From NCBI RefSeq assembly GCF_001512295.1, contig NZ_LNUP01000002.1:1366263-1430262 (forward strand): a stretch of 64,000 bases of DNA. Direction: 5' to 3'. The notes beneath the pieces were generated by a model, which saw only the letters and a program-made list of their open reading frames with translations, was not told the origin of the DNA and did no database searches. Below are positions 8,156 through 17,185 of this stretch, piece by piece; position 1 is the first letter of the stretch; each line of letters opens with the position of its first letter. This stretch comes from Pseudomonas sp. EpS/L25. GTDB lineage: Bacteria > Pseudomonadota > Gammaproteobacteria > Pseudomonadales > Pseudomonadaceae. The position numbers and the translations under genes were made by a program.

Positions 8156-9400
8156 TCAGGGCTTATGGATGGCCGACAGCAGATCCAGGCGCTGCCATTG
8201 CTCATGGGCCGGGGCCAGGCCGAGTTCGGCGACGTCATGGGGCTTGGCCAGGCGTTTTTGCGCGGTGGTGGCGTCGAGTCCCGGGGTCATGGCCACGGCC
8301 ATGACCGTGGCGTTTTCGGGGACCTGGATCGGCTGGGTGGCGGCAGCGGCGGCGGGTAGGCCGTAGGCCAGGGTGTAGTGGTTGAAGGCGAAGGCCGCCT
8401 GATCGTTCCAGGGGTCCTGGTCGACACCAGCGGCCTTGGCGCACTCGGCCAGCGCCACACCGCAGGCCCTGGTCAGCGCCGTGCGCAGTTGCTCGCGCGC
8501 CTCGTCGAACAGGCGGCGGTAGGCCGGGTCGGCCAGGTAGTGGGCGACGTTGTACTGGGCGATCATGCGTCCGCCGATGACGTCCAGCGGATAGTGCACC
8601 CCGAGCACCTGCCGCGAATAGCCGTAGCCGGCACCGCGGGCAATCAGCGCCGGGGCCCGCTCGGGCAGCATGGCGGCGAGCAGCAGGGTATCGGTGTAGC
8701 CTACGGTGCTATGGCCGCTGGGGAAGGCACCCGCCGAGGCCGTATAGGGCTTGCCATCGCCCACCACCACACGATCCGCCACCAGTGCCACCGGTTTTTC
8801 CGGCAGCAAGAAGGGCCGTGGGTAATCGAAGTACTTCTTGGCTGGCGCGGTGCTCACCTCCGAGGCCTTGATCAACGCCACCGCCTTGCCCAGATCGCCC
8901 CGTTCGTAGGCGTCGAGAAAGGCCTGGCCCAGGCGCGGCCCCAGGGCATCGGCCAGGTAGTAGAGGAAGGCGATGCCGTCGGCGTCGAGCACCGCGCGAT
9001 CCTGCAGTGCCGGCGAGGCGCCGTGGTTGATACGGGCGACGGTGGCGGTGCTGGCCGTCAGCAGGCTCTGCGGCAGCGTGCGGAAGCCCTCCAGTAGCTG
9101 GATGTCGGCCTGTTGCAATTGCTCCTTGGCGAAGTCGTAGCCCTGGGCGCTCAGCCAGGTGTCGTCGGCCAGGGGCACGCCCTGGCGGACGTGATCGATG
9201 CCCTGCTGGTCGAAGGGCTGGGCGGCTCGGCGCAGTCGCTGCACCAGCAATTCCCGCTGGCGCTGTTGCAACTGGGCGAAGGCCCCGGTCTTGCCCGCCT
9301 GCTCCAGGCTGGTGAGGAAGGCCTGGGGTTGGGTGCTGGCCGCCTGAGCCAGGGGTGCGAGCAGCAGCCCAGCGGCAAGGGTGAGGATGACAAGGCGCAT
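8156..9400 (-). CDS. Periplasmic PAP2-type (class A) acid phosphatase
   Basis: A 414-residue secreted phosphatase with a signal peptide (MRLVILTLAAGLLLAPLAQAA). The three PAP2 motifs are complete: K189-YFDYP-RP (to 196), PSGHS (227-231, with the proton-donor histidine), and SRQVLGVHYPLD (262-273, nucleophile histidine 269 and aspartate 273). It hydrolyses phosphomonoesters through a phosphohistidine. It is longer than classical PhoC enzymes (about 250 residues) because of a helical N-terminal extension. The stretch 7881-8155 upstream of the chemoreceptor gene holds nothing recognisable. Confidence 0.88.
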   Translation of the reverse strand: MRLVILTLAAGLLLAPLAQAASTQPQAFLTSLEQAGKTGAFAQLQQRQRELLVQRLRRAAQPFDQQGIDHVRQGVPLADDTWLSAQGYDFAKEQLQQADIQLLEGFRTLPQSLLTASTATVARINHGASPALQDRAVLDADGIAFLYYLADALGPRLGQAFLDAYERGDLGKAVALIKASEVSTAPAKKYFDYPRPFLLPEKPVALVADRVVVGDGKPYTASAGAFPSGHSTVGYTDTLLLAAMLPERAPALIARGAGYGYSRQVLGVHYPLDVIGGRMIAQYNVAHYLADPAYRRLFDEAREQLRTALTRACGVALAECAKAAGVDQDPWNDQAAFAFNHYTLAYGLPAAAAATQPIQVPENATVMAVAMTPGLDATTAQKRLAKPHDVAELGLAPAHEQWQRLDLLSAIHKP

Positions 9401-9468
9401 GCTAGCGCTCTCCGTGAGGCTTTGCTCCAGTTTCCTTGGCGCTGATTGCCAGAATGTTACAGGGTGTG

Positions 9469-10041
9469 TCAGCCCAGCAATTCGCTCATGGCGATGATCT
9501 GGTCGGCGACCTGGATCAGCTTCTGCTGCTTGCTCATGGCCTGGCGGCGCATCAGGGTGTAGGCCTCGTCCTCGCTGCAGCCGCGCATCTTCATCAGCAA
9601 GCCCTTGGCCTGGTCGATCTTCTTGCGCTCCAGCAACTGCTGCTCACGAGCCTGGAGTTCGGCGCGCAGAGCCTGGTCGGTCTCGAAACGGGCACGGGCC
9701 ACGTCGATGATGGCTTGCAGGCGACTGGTCTGGATGCCTTCGACGATGTAGGCGCTCACCCCGGACTGGATGGCCCGGCGCATCACCTGGGGATCGTGCT
9801 CGTCGGTGAACATGACGATGGGCCGGGGCTGGTCGCGGGTGACCAGGCAGACCTGCTCCATGACGTCGCGGCCGGGGGATTGGGTGTCGAACAGGATGAC
9901 GTCCGGCCGCAAGGCCTCGATGCGCGCCGGCAGGTCGATGGTCAGGCCGGACTCCTCGATGACGTCGAAGCCGGCTTCGATCAGTGCGGTCTTCAGTCGC
10001 CCGACCTTCTTGGGGGTATCGTCGATGAGCAGGATGCGCAA
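9469..10041 (-). CDS. nasT: Nitrate-responsive antiterminator NasT
   Basis: The 190-residue product has a receiver-like domain (residues 1-120, LLIDD at the start and aspartate 52 in ILFDTQSPG), a coiled-coil linker (about 120-135) and a C-terminal ANTAR RNA-binding domain (KKIDQAKGLLMKMRGCSEDEAY onward). In Pseudomonas and Azotobacter NasT binds leader RNA hairpins and lets transcription pass a terminator ahead of nitrate-assimilation genes; NasS holds it inactive when nitrate is absent. The target leader is visible at 2268-2348. nasT follows nasS by 11 bases. Confidence 0.93.
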   Translation of the reverse strand: MRILLIDDTPKKVGRLKTALIEAGFDVIEESGLTIDLPARIEALRPDVILFDTQSPGRDVMEQVCLVTRDQPRPIVMFTDEHDPQVMRRAIQSGVSAYIVEGIQTSRLQAIIDVARARFETDQALRAELQAREQQLLERKKIDQAKGLLMKMRGCSEDEAYTLMRRQAMSKQQKLIQVADQIIAMSELLG

Positions 10042-10052
10042 GGTCGTTCTCC

Positions 10053-11249
10053 CTATTGGTCGGCGAGGGCGTGGAGGTCGAAGCTGCGGGCGTAGCCGGC
10101 CGGATCGCTGCCGTCCCAGGCGCGGCCATCGAGCAGGACGCTGTGGCGCCGGGTGGCCGGCACTTCCAGGCCCAGGCTGGTGGCTGCGTCACGATACAGC
10201 GCGGTGCACTGCACCGCCTCGGCGATGGCCAGGTAGTCCGGCTCTTCGCGCAGCAGGCCCCAGCGACGGAATTGGGTGAGGAACCAGAGGCCGTCGGAGA
10301 GATAGGGTGGGTTGACCGCGCCGTGCCGATGGAAGGCCAGGGGGTGGGCGTCCTCCCATTGGTGATCCAAGCCATCCTGATAGCGGCCGAGAAAGCGCTC
10401 GGCCACCAGCGCCGGCTCGGCGTTCACGTAGGCCGCGCCGCTGATGAGCTGGGCGGTGCTGGCACGGTTCTCCGGGTTTTCCTCGATGAAGCGGCTGGCA
10501 TCGAGCAGGGTACGGATCAGCGCCCGGGCGGTATTGGGATAGCGCTCGGTGAAGGCGCGGGTGCAGGTCAGCACCTTTTCCGGATGGTCCGGCCAGATGG
10601 CCTGGGAGGTGGTCAGGGTGAAGCCCTGTTCACCAGCCACCGCAGCCGCCCCCCAGGGTTCGCCCACGCAGTAGCCATCCACCCGGCCGGCGGCCAGGTG
10701 CTCGGGCATCTGCGGCGGCGGCACCAGCACGGTGCGCACGTCGCGCAGGGGGTGAATGCCTTGCGCGGCCAGCCAGTAATAGAGCCAGAAGATGTGGGTG
10801 CCGGTGGGGAAGGTGTGCGCCAGTGTCAGCGGCTGGGCGCGGGGGTCGCGGACACGGGCGACGAAGGAGGCGATGTCCCGTACACCCGCCAGCGCCAGGC
10901 TACGGGCGAGGTTGATGCTCTGGCCGTTCTGCGCCAGGCCCATCAGCACCGCCATGTCGGTCGCCGGAGCGCCGCCCAGGCCCAGCTGGATGCCATACAC
11001 CAGGCCGTAGAGGCTATGGGCGGCATCCAGGCGGCCGCCGAGCAGGTTGTCTCTCAGGGCGGACCAGGACGGCTGGCGGTGCAGGTGCAGGGTCAGGCCG
11101 TGGGGTTCGCCGAAGCCCTGGGTGGCGGCGACGATCAGCGAGGCGGCGTCGCTCAGCGGCAGGAAGCCCAGGTTGAGTTCGGGCTTCTCCGGGGCATCCG
11201 AACCGGCGACCCAGAGGTGAGCGGCGGAAGAAGGGGACGAGGCGGGCAT
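10053..11249 (-). CDS. nasS: Nitrate sensor NasS (cytoplasmic NrtA-like protein)
   Basis: A 398-residue protein of the nitrate/ABC substrate-binding (NrtA/CmpA) family. It begins its conserved part with ELNLGFLPLSDAASLIVAAT and shows HTFPTGTHIFWLYYWLAAQG and VDGYCVGEPWGAAA, characteristic of NrtA-like nitrate binders. There is no signal peptide, which fits NasS, a cytoplasmic sensor that sequesters NasT until nitrate binds. The ATG at 11249 was chosen because GGAGA lies just upstream; a start at 11315 would add 22 unconserved residues. Confidence 0.9.
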   Translation of the reverse strand: MPASSPSSAAHLWVAGSDAPEKPELNLGFLPLSDAASLIVAATQGFGEPHGLTLHLHRQPSWSALRDNLLGGRLDAAHSLYGLVYGIQLGLGGAPATDMAVLMGLAQNGQSINLARSLALAGVRDIASFVARVRDPRAQPLTLAHTFPTGTHIFWLYYWLAAQGIHPLRDVRTVLVPPPQMPEHLAAGRVDGYCVGEPWGAAAVAGEQGFTLTTSQAIWPDHPEKVLTCTRAFTERYPNTARALIRTLLDASRFIEENPENRASTAQLISGAAYVNAEPALVAERFLGRYQDGLDHQWEDAHPLAFHRHGAVNPPYLSDGLWFLTQFRRWGLLREEPDYLAIAEAVQCTALYRDAATSLGLEVPATRRHSVLLDGRAWDGSDPAGYARSFDLHALADQ

Positions 11250-11449
11250 GGGGTCTCCGGCGGCTGTCTTGGGGGCTTCACGCGACCTTTCGTGGATCAT
11301 TGTGGTGACAGGCACGCGGGCAGCGTCAAGCCTTGTGTGAGAGGCGCGGTCCCCACGAGGGCGCTATCCAGGTCTTGCAGCGGTCGTCTCGCCCAGTGTC
11401 CGCTGCGAAGTGATGAACCCGCGACGTGGCGCGGGTCCATCACCGGTCT
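11250..11449. other. Intergenic spacer upstream of nasST
   Basis: About 200 bases between nasS and the amidase-family gene. It must hold the nasST promoter, but I see no clear sigma-70 or sigma-54 box and no palindrome worth naming. Confidence 0.4.
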
Positions 11450-13822
11450 TCACCGCTGTGGAAGCAACAGCAGCCGGTCGCGGCCATAGACCCGCTCGAG
11501 GTTCTGTGGCTGCAGCGGCAGACTCTGGTACTGCCCCTTGCTCCAGCCGTTGCCCGTTGTGCCGGCTTGGCTCGCCTGCAGTGGTTCGGTCAGGCCGAAA
11601 TCCACTACCAGGCGCAGGGCCGGCGCCAGCCAGGCCTGCTGGTCGCCGCCCCAATGGCTGGCGGTCAGGTCCAGGGTGGACGCATCGCCGCCGGAGGCGG
11701 CACCGGCCAAGCGATGCAGGCGACCCCACTGCCAGGCGGCACGGTCGCTGCCCAGCTGCGCCACGCAGCGGTCGATGGTGGCGGCCAGCGCGCGGGCGAA
11801 GACGGCGGGCTTGCCCGCCTGGGGGCCATCGCCCCAGTAGGGACTGTCGTCCCGGGCCAGCAGGTGGTCGACGACGGGGTTGTAGCCGGTATCGCTCAGC
11901 GTGGTGAAGGCGTGCCAGGCCGGGCTGTCGGTCCCCCCGAGTGCCTTGGCGAAGGTCTGCTCGGCCAGGACCTGGAGGAAGGTTTCGTAGATCGTCGCGT
12001 CGGCCGAGCTGGCTGCCAGGCGACCATCGAAGGCCAGCAGGCGGCTCAGGGCTTCTTCCGCCGCGCGACGCTGGTCGGCGGGCAGGGCGGCGATGGCCTG
12101 GCGCAGTGGCGCGGCGAAGCCGGGGGCGCCGAGTTGTGTCTTGAGTTTGGCGGCCAGGGTGGTGGTCTGGTCCTGCTGCAGCGCCATGGCGTCGCGGGAA
12201 TCCAGGCGTGCGGAGCGACCGGCCAGTTGCGCCAGGCGCTCCTGGCGCTCGGGGCCGGCCCAACTGCTGGACAGCTGCATACCGTAGCCACGCGGCACCA
12301 CCCGGTTGTTGGCGGTGCCGAGCCAGCCTTGGGCAGGGTCCTGGTCGTAGGGGTGCAGCATGGGGTCGGCGTAGCCGTCCCAGGCATAGCGTTCATCCCA
12401 GCCGGGCGAAGGCAGCAGGCCGAGGCCGCTGCGCCGGTTGGGGTAGCGACCGGTCACCTGCCAGCCGATGTGCTCGGCATCGGCGAACACCAGGTTCCAG
12501 TCGCTGGCGCGCAGGTCCCGTGCCAGTTCGAAGGCGCGTTCGACGTCCTTGGCGCGCGAGAGGTCGAAGAGGGCATCCAGGCTCTTGTCGGCTTCCAGGC
12601 GACTGCTGCGCAGGGCCAGGCCATAGCCATTGGCGTCCGGCGCCAGTGCGAGGTTGAGCAACGGGCCGCGTGGACTGCTGTAGAGGGTTTCCCGGCGCGG
12701 CTTCTCGCCGCGGATGAAGAAGGTTTCCACCCGCTCGCTGGCGGGCTGCCACTGGCCGTTGCTCTGTACCTGCAGGCGCCCGCCCTGGCGTTGCAGGCGT
12801 TCCAGGTAGAGGTCCTGGCTATCGCCCATCAGGGTGGCAGCGCCCCAGGCCAGCTTGCCGTTGTAGCCATCCAGCAGCAGCGGCAGGCCGGGCAGGGTGG
12901 TACCCACCGCCTCGAAGCGCGGCGCGCGCAGGGTCACCAGGGTGAAGGGCGACTGGCCATTGAAGGCGCTGACCTTGTCCACGCCCAGCAGGCTGCGGCC
13001 GCTACGGGTATGGCCGGGCGTCGCCGCCCAGGCGGTGCCGGTGGGGCCGCCGAAGGGGGCGAGCTGGGCGAGCTGACGCTGGACGTCCAGTAGGGCAACG
13101 AGACCGGGGACCTGGCCACGCAGATTCAGGCCGCGCAGCTTGGCGGTCTCTTCCTCGGGCAGGGGTTCGTCGGGGTAGGTGGGCAGCAGCCAGGCCAGGC
13201 GCTCGGGGCCGACCTGGGCCGCCAGGGCCAGGGCCGCGGTTTCCTTGCGCAGGTCCACGGCCTGGGCGAAGTTCAGCAGTTCGAAGAGCAGGGCGCTGTC
13301 TTCGGGTTTCCAGTATTCGGCGCGATAGTCGTGCCCGCCCAGTTCGACCCGCTCGCCGGCCCGGTAGAGATAGGCATTGACGCCGCGGGCATAGACCTCG
13401 AAGAAGGTCTTCAACCGCGGCGAGGCGTTGGCATAGGCCACCTGGGCCGCCTTGCGCAGGTCCACGGCACGCATGAAGCGGTCGGTATCCAGCCGGCTGT
13501 CGCCATAGGCCTCGGCCAGCCGGCCCTGGGCCAGCAACCGCAGCTCGATCATCTGCGCCAGGCGCTCGCTGGCGTGGACGTAGCCCAAGGCGAACAGGGC
13601 GTCGTGGAAGGTGGTGGTCTCGATCAGCGGCTGGCCTTCGGCATTGCGCCGCACCGAGGCGGTCTGCGCCAGGCCGCGCAGCGGCAGGCTACCCTTGAGT
13701 TGCGGCTGGCCACGGGTCGGCGATTCCTCGGCGAAATACTGGCAGCCGGCGAGGGAGACCAGCAGCCCGAGGGTGGCGAGGCGCAGAGGGGCGCGCTGGC
13801 GAAGACGAAGGGACGAGACCAT
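11450..13822 (-). CDS. Penicillin-amidase-family lipoprotein with atypical active site
   Basis: The 790-residue product is built like penicillin G acylase and the acyl-homoserine-lactone acylases PvdQ and QuiP. A lipobox (LVSLAGC, cysteine 27) makes it a membrane-anchored lipoprotein. The alpha-chain part (VRRNAEGQPLIETTTFHDALFALGYVHA) and the beta-chain phrase NGKLAWGAAT with downstream DLYLERL are clear. The autocleavage site is not: where active members read G-S-N-N-W, this protein reads GPTGTAW (259-265), with glycine where the nucleophilic serine should be. The usual ANDPHL stretch is replaced by GVDKVS. It may use threonine 261 or 263, or be inactive. It appears monocistronic. Confidence 0.82.
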   Translation of the reverse strand: MVSSLRLRQRAPLRLATLGLLVSLAGCQYFAEESPTRGQPQLKGSLPLRGLAQTASVRRNAEGQPLIETTTFHDALFALGYVHASERLAQMIELRLLAQGRLAEAYGDSRLDTDRFMRAVDLRKAAQVAYANASPRLKTFFEVYARGVNAYLYRAGERVELGGHDYRAEYWKPEDSALLFELLNFAQAVDLRKETAALALAAQVGPERLAWLLPTYPDEPLPEEETAKLRGLNLRGQVPGLVALLDVQRQLAQLAPFGGPTGTAWAATPGHTRSGRSLLGVDKVSAFNGQSPFTLVTLRAPRFEAVGTTLPGLPLLLDGYNGKLAWGAATLMGDSQDLYLERLQRQGGRLQVQSNGQWQPASERVETFFIRGEKPRRETLYSSPRGPLLNLALAPDANGYGLALRSSRLEADKSLDALFDLSRAKDVERAFELARDLRASDWNLVFADAEHIGWQVTGRYPNRRSGLGLLPSPGWDERYAWDGYADPMLHPYDQDPAQGWLGTANNRVVPRGYGMQLSSSWAGPERQERLAQLAGRSARLDSRDAMALQQDQTTTLAAKLKTQLGAPGFAAPLRQAIAALPADQRRAAEEALSRLLAFDGRLAASSADATIYETFLQVLAEQTFAKALGGTDSPAWHAFTTLSDTGYNPVVDHLLARDDSPYWGDGPQAGKPAVFARALAATIDRCVAQLGSDRAAWQWGRLHRLAGAASGGDASTLDLTASHWGGDQQAWLAPALRLVVDFGLTEPLQASQAGTTGNGWSKGQYQSLPLQPQNLERVYGRDRLLLLPQR

Positions 13823-13961
13823 GAAGAGCGGGCACTCCGGTGGGTGGATACCAAGGGTGCGCTACGTTAGCAGGGTCCACGTCGGGGGCAAGTCCGCCGA
13901 CGCTGGTCGGTAGCTATGGCCGGCTCGATGAACGTGCTTGCCCGGCCAACCTGGGGCGCGC

Positions 13962-14741
13962 TCAGCGCAATGCCATCCAGATCAGCAGGGCGGCCTGGAA
14001 CAGGCAGAACACCGCCAGGCAGCCGATGGCGAATCTCAGGGAGACGTCATCGCGGCGATAGAGGGCGATGCGATCCTCCAGCTGGCGCAGGCTGGCGTCG
14101 CGCTCGTCGATCACCCGGTCGCATTGCTCCAGCAGGGTGGCGCCGTCCAGCAGCGACAGCAGCTGCACCTTGTCGGTATTCCAGTCCTCGCGCAATTGGC
14201 TGACCCGGGCGGCCCGGCAGAGCGACTGGCGCTCGTCGTCTTCCGCGGCCTCGACGACGAAGCCCTGGCTGGTGAGAACGTGATCACGGCGCGTGCGGCT
14301 CTCTTCGTCGAGGGCATCGCGGCGTGCCAACGGCAGGTCGTGCACGCCGTAGTGGCCCCAGCGCGGCTTGGCCCAGGCCGCCGCCCGAGCGAGCAGGAAA
14401 CGACCCAGGCCGCGCTCCTCGGGTTCGATCTGCAGGCCGCGTTCCGGGCCGAGGCGGATCTCGCCGAGCCGGTGATCGACCCAGACTTCCAAGACATTCA
14501 CTTCCCGGTGCAGCAGTTGCCCGGGAATCTGCACCGTCAGTCGCAGCAGGCTCTCGTCCACGCCATGGCGCTCCACCTGGCCGAGTTGCACGAAGCGCAG
14601 GGGGCGGGGGCCGACCCGCCGATCCACCGGCAAGGGCATCAGCCGCAGCAGCTGGAAGCGCTCGGGCGCCAAGGTGGCCCAGGGATGGGGCTCTTGGGGA
14701 GCGGCCTCGACGGCCGGGGTTTCTGGTTCGGGGGCTTCCAC
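13962..14741 (-). CDS. Tail-anchored protein of unknown function
   Basis: A 259-residue protein with a soluble body and one C-terminal membrane helix (IGCLAVFCLFQAALLIWM), so probably anchored by its tail. The body has an N-terminal strand-rich half (RFVQLGQVERHGVDESLLRLTV) and a helical segment before the anchor (LLEQCDRVIDERDASLRQLE) that could be coiled. I do not recognise a family. It lies between the amidase-family lipoprotein and an alpha/beta hydrolase, all on the minus strand, with gaps of about 30-140 bases. Confidence 0.7.
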   Translation of the reverse strand: MEAPEPETPAVEAAPQEPHPWATLAPERFQLLRLMPLPVDRRVGPRPLRFVQLGQVERHGVDESLLRLTVQIPGQLLHREVNVLEVWVDHRLGEIRLGPERGLQIEPEERGLGRFLLARAAAWAKPRWGHYGVHDLPLARRDALDEESRTRRDHVLTSQGFVVEAAEDDERQSLCRAARVSQLREDWNTDKVQLLSLLDGATLLEQCDRVIDERDASLRQLEDRIALYRRDDVSLRFAIGCLAVFCLFQAALLIWMALR

Positions 14742-14784
14742 AGGCAGGCTCCAGGTAGCGCGCCTTCTGGGCGCCTTTGCCGGC

Positions 14785-15753
14785 TTATCGGCCGGTGGCT
14801 GCGGAACCTGAGCGTTCGACGAAGTGGGCTACCCGTTCGATGAGTTCACGGGCCAGCGGTCGGTCGGGATCGTCGTAGGTGGGCAACTGCGCCCGGAAGC
14901 CCGCCGGAGCGATACGCAGGACGTGATTCATGCCGGGGATGATGGCCAGTTCGGCGTCCGGCTTGGCGCGCTTGAGCGCCTGGGCATCCTCGACGTCCAC
15001 CTGGACGTCATGGGTGCCCTGGACGATCAACGCCGGCGCCCGGATGGCCGCGAAGGCCCTGGCCGGATGTTGGCGGAACAATGAGATCAGGTAGGGCTGC
15101 ACGCTGGGACGCAGCAGCACCAGCAGCTCGCGCGGCACCTCGGGCACCGGGGTGCCGCGCAGCAACTGGTCGATGATCCACTGGGCGCTGGCCAGGGCGG
15201 CGGGCGACAGCTTGCCGGCCAGTTGGTCGCGCAGTACCACGTCGATGGGGCGCCCGCTGCCGGCCAGGGTGACCACTCCGGCGACCGGTATCTGGTCGGC
15301 AGCGAGACTGGCGATCAGGGCGCCCTCGCTGTGGCCGAGCAGGATCACCCGGGAAAAGCGTGGATCGGCCTCGAGCAACCTGATCCAGGCGACCAGGTCG
15401 GCGACATAGCGCTCCACGCTGAGATGGCTTTCGTCCGGCTCGGCCCCGCGGCTGGCGGCGACGCCACGCTTGTCGAAGCGCACGCTGGCGATGCGTCGCT
15501 TGCCCAGCGCCTCGGCCAGCCGCTGCAGGGCGGCGTTGCGGGCGCCGGGGCCATTGCCGTCGCGGTCGGTAGGCCCCGAACCGGAGACGAACAGCACCAC
15601 AGGTTGCGGCCGCTCGCTGCGCGGCAGGATCAGGCTGCCCTGGAGCACGCCGCTGCCGGTATCGAGCTGGATAGGACGGTACAGCACCGGATCGGCCGCC
15701 TTGGCGAGGGAGGGAAGGGCGAAACTCAGCAGGATGGAAAACAGCAGACGCAT
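14785..15753 (-). CDS. Exported alpha/beta hydrolase
   Basis: A 322-residue serine hydrolase with a signal peptide (MRLLFSILLSFALPSLAKA). Landmarks are the oxyanion region (VLFVSGSGPTDRDGNG), the nucleophile elbow GHSEG (140-144, serine 142) and the late histidine in GMNHVLR. This subgroup (peptidase S9/acyl-esterase-like, YfhR-type) is annotated only as hydrolase; the substrate is unknown. The ATG at 15753 is chosen over 15801 because it begins directly with the signal peptide. Confidence 0.82.
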   Translation of the reverse strand: MRLLFSILLSFALPSLAKAADPVLYRPIQLDTGSGVLQGSLILPRSERPQPVVLFVSGSGPTDRDGNGPGARNAALQRLAEALGKRRIASVRFDKRGVAASRGAEPDESHLSVERYVADLVAWIRLLEADPRFSRVILLGHSEGALIASLAADQIPVAGVVTLAGSGRPIDVVLRDQLAGKLSPAALASAQWIIDQLLRGTPVPEVPRELLVLLRPSVQPYLISLFRQHPARAFAAIRAPALIVQGTHDVQVDVEDAQALKRAKPDAELAIIPGMNHVLRIAPAGFRAQLPTYDDPDRPLARELIERVAHFVERSGSAATGR

Positions 15754-15887
15754 GAGGACGAGAGCACCGGAAGAGCAGGGCGTGTGGGGCCTATCCCGCA
15801 CACAATCCGTTTAAAAGACAACGACTCGTGTAAAATCGCCCAATCAATTTGCATCCATACCTTTCATCCGTAGCGCGGAGCCCTCGC

Positions 15888-16979
15888 ATGTCCGGCAATA
15901 CCTTCGGCACGCTGTTCACCGTCACCACCGCCGGCGAGAGCCATGGTCCGGCGCTGGTCGCCATCGTCGATGGTTGCCCCCCCGGACTGCCGCTGGACAC
16001 CGCCGACCTGCAGCGTGACCTGGACCGGCGCAAGCCCGGTACCAGCCGCCACACCACCCAGCGCCAGGAAGCGGACGAGGTGGAGATCCTTTCCGGGGTC
16101 TTCGAAGGCACCACCACCGGTACCCCCATCGGCCTGCTGATCCGCAACACCGACCAGAAGTCCAAGGACTACTCGGCGATCAAGGACCTGTTCCGCCCGG
16201 CCCACGCCGACTACGCCTACCACCACAAGTACGGCCTGCGCGACTACCGCGGCGGCGGTCGCAGCTCGGCGCGGGAGACCGCCATGCGCGTGGCCGCCGG
16301 CGCCATCGCCAAGAAGTATCTCAAGACTCAGGGGATCAAGGTACGCGGCTACATGAGCCAGCTGGGCCCCATCGAGATCCCCTTCAAGACCTGGGATAGC
16401 GTGGAAGAGAATGCCTTCTTCAGCCCCGATCCCAGCAAGGTGCCGGAGCTTGAGGCCTACATGGACCAGCTGCGCCGCGACCAGGATTCGGTAGGTGCGC
16501 GCATCAGCGTGGTTGCCGACGGCGTGCCGCCGGGCCTGGGCGAGCCGATCTTCGACCGCCTCGATGCCGAACTGGCCTATGCGCTGATGAGCATCAACGC
16601 CGTGAAGGGCGTGGAGATCGGTGCCGGCTTCGCCAGTGTCGCCCAGCGCGGCACCGAGCACCGCGACGAACTGACCCCGGAAGGTTTCCTGACCAACAAT
16701 GCCGGCGGCGTACTGGGCGGTATCTCCTCCGGCCAGCCCCTGGTCGCCCACCTGGCACTCAAGGCTACCTCCAGTATCACCACCCCGGGCCGCTCCATCG
16801 ACGTGCACGGCAATGCCGTCGATGTCATCACCAAGGGCCGCCACGATCCTTGCGTGGGCATCCGCGCCACGCCCATCGCCGAGGCCATGATGGCCCTGGT
16901 GCTGATGGATCACTTGCTGCGTCACCGCGCGCAGAACGCCGAGGTGCGGGTCAAGACGCCCGTCCTGCCCCAGCTCTGA
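15888..16979 (+). CDS. aroC: Chorismate synthase
   Basis: A 363-residue enzyme catalysing the last step of the shikimate pathway, 5-enolpyruvylshikimate-3-phosphate to chorismate, with reduced FMN. Visible signatures: [20 protein letters not shown] at the start (histidine 17 region), [34 protein letters not shown] and [10 protein letters not shown], plus the C-terminal catalytic stretch [19 protein letters not shown]. The start at 15888 gives the family N-terminus [10 protein letters not shown]. It is followed at once by a dispersed repeat rather than directly by its usual MFS neighbour. Confidence 0.97.
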   Translation: MSGNTFGTLFTVTTAGESHGPALVAIVDGCPPGLPLDTADLQRDLDRRKPGTSRHTTQRQEADEVEILSGVFEGTTTGTPIGLLIRNTDQKSKDYSAIKDLFRPAHADYAYHHKYGLRDYRGGGRSSARETAMRVAAGAIAKKYLKTQGIKVRGYMSQLGPIEIPFKTWDSVEENAFFSPDPSKVPELEAYMDQLRRDQDSVGARISVVADGVPPGLGEPIFDRLDAELAYALMSINAVKGVEIGAGFASVAQRGTEHRDELTPEGFLTNNAGGVLGGISSGQPLVAHLALKATSSITTPGRSIDVHGNAVDVITKGRHDPCVGIRATPIAEAMMALVLMDHLLRHRAQNAEVRVKTPVLPQL

Positions 16980-16982
16980 GCA

Positions 16983-17185
16983 TCTGTCCATGATCAGCTG
17001 CGCGTCGGCCAAACGTCGTTGAAAATGCCTGCAGAACGCGGGTTTACCCCAAATGAACTCGAGCGCGAGCTGGATTCGTTGCTCAGGCCTTTGATTCGCT
17101 GGCGCTCACCCTTCGGGCCGGTCGTTGGCTATGACTTCCGTTGGTCGTTGCGCCTTGTCTGACCCTGGCTCGCAAGATACCGAAC
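16983..17185. repeat. Dispersed hairpin repeat, copy 1 (long form)
   Basis: It starts GCTGCGCGTCGGCCAAACG, continues through a diverged core (GGGTTTACCCCAAATGAACT instead of GCTCATTTACCxxTCGTAAACT), then the long-form extension GATTCGCTGGCGCTCACCC and CGTTGGTCGTTGCGCC. The extension also occurs in copy 2 (18345-18535), so the MFS gene is bracketed by two related copies in the same orientation. Confidence 0.75.

Noticed and set aside
10056-11489. Long plus-strand frame opposite nasS
   Set aside because: Shadow of the nitrate sensor gene; composition typical of reversed coding DNA.
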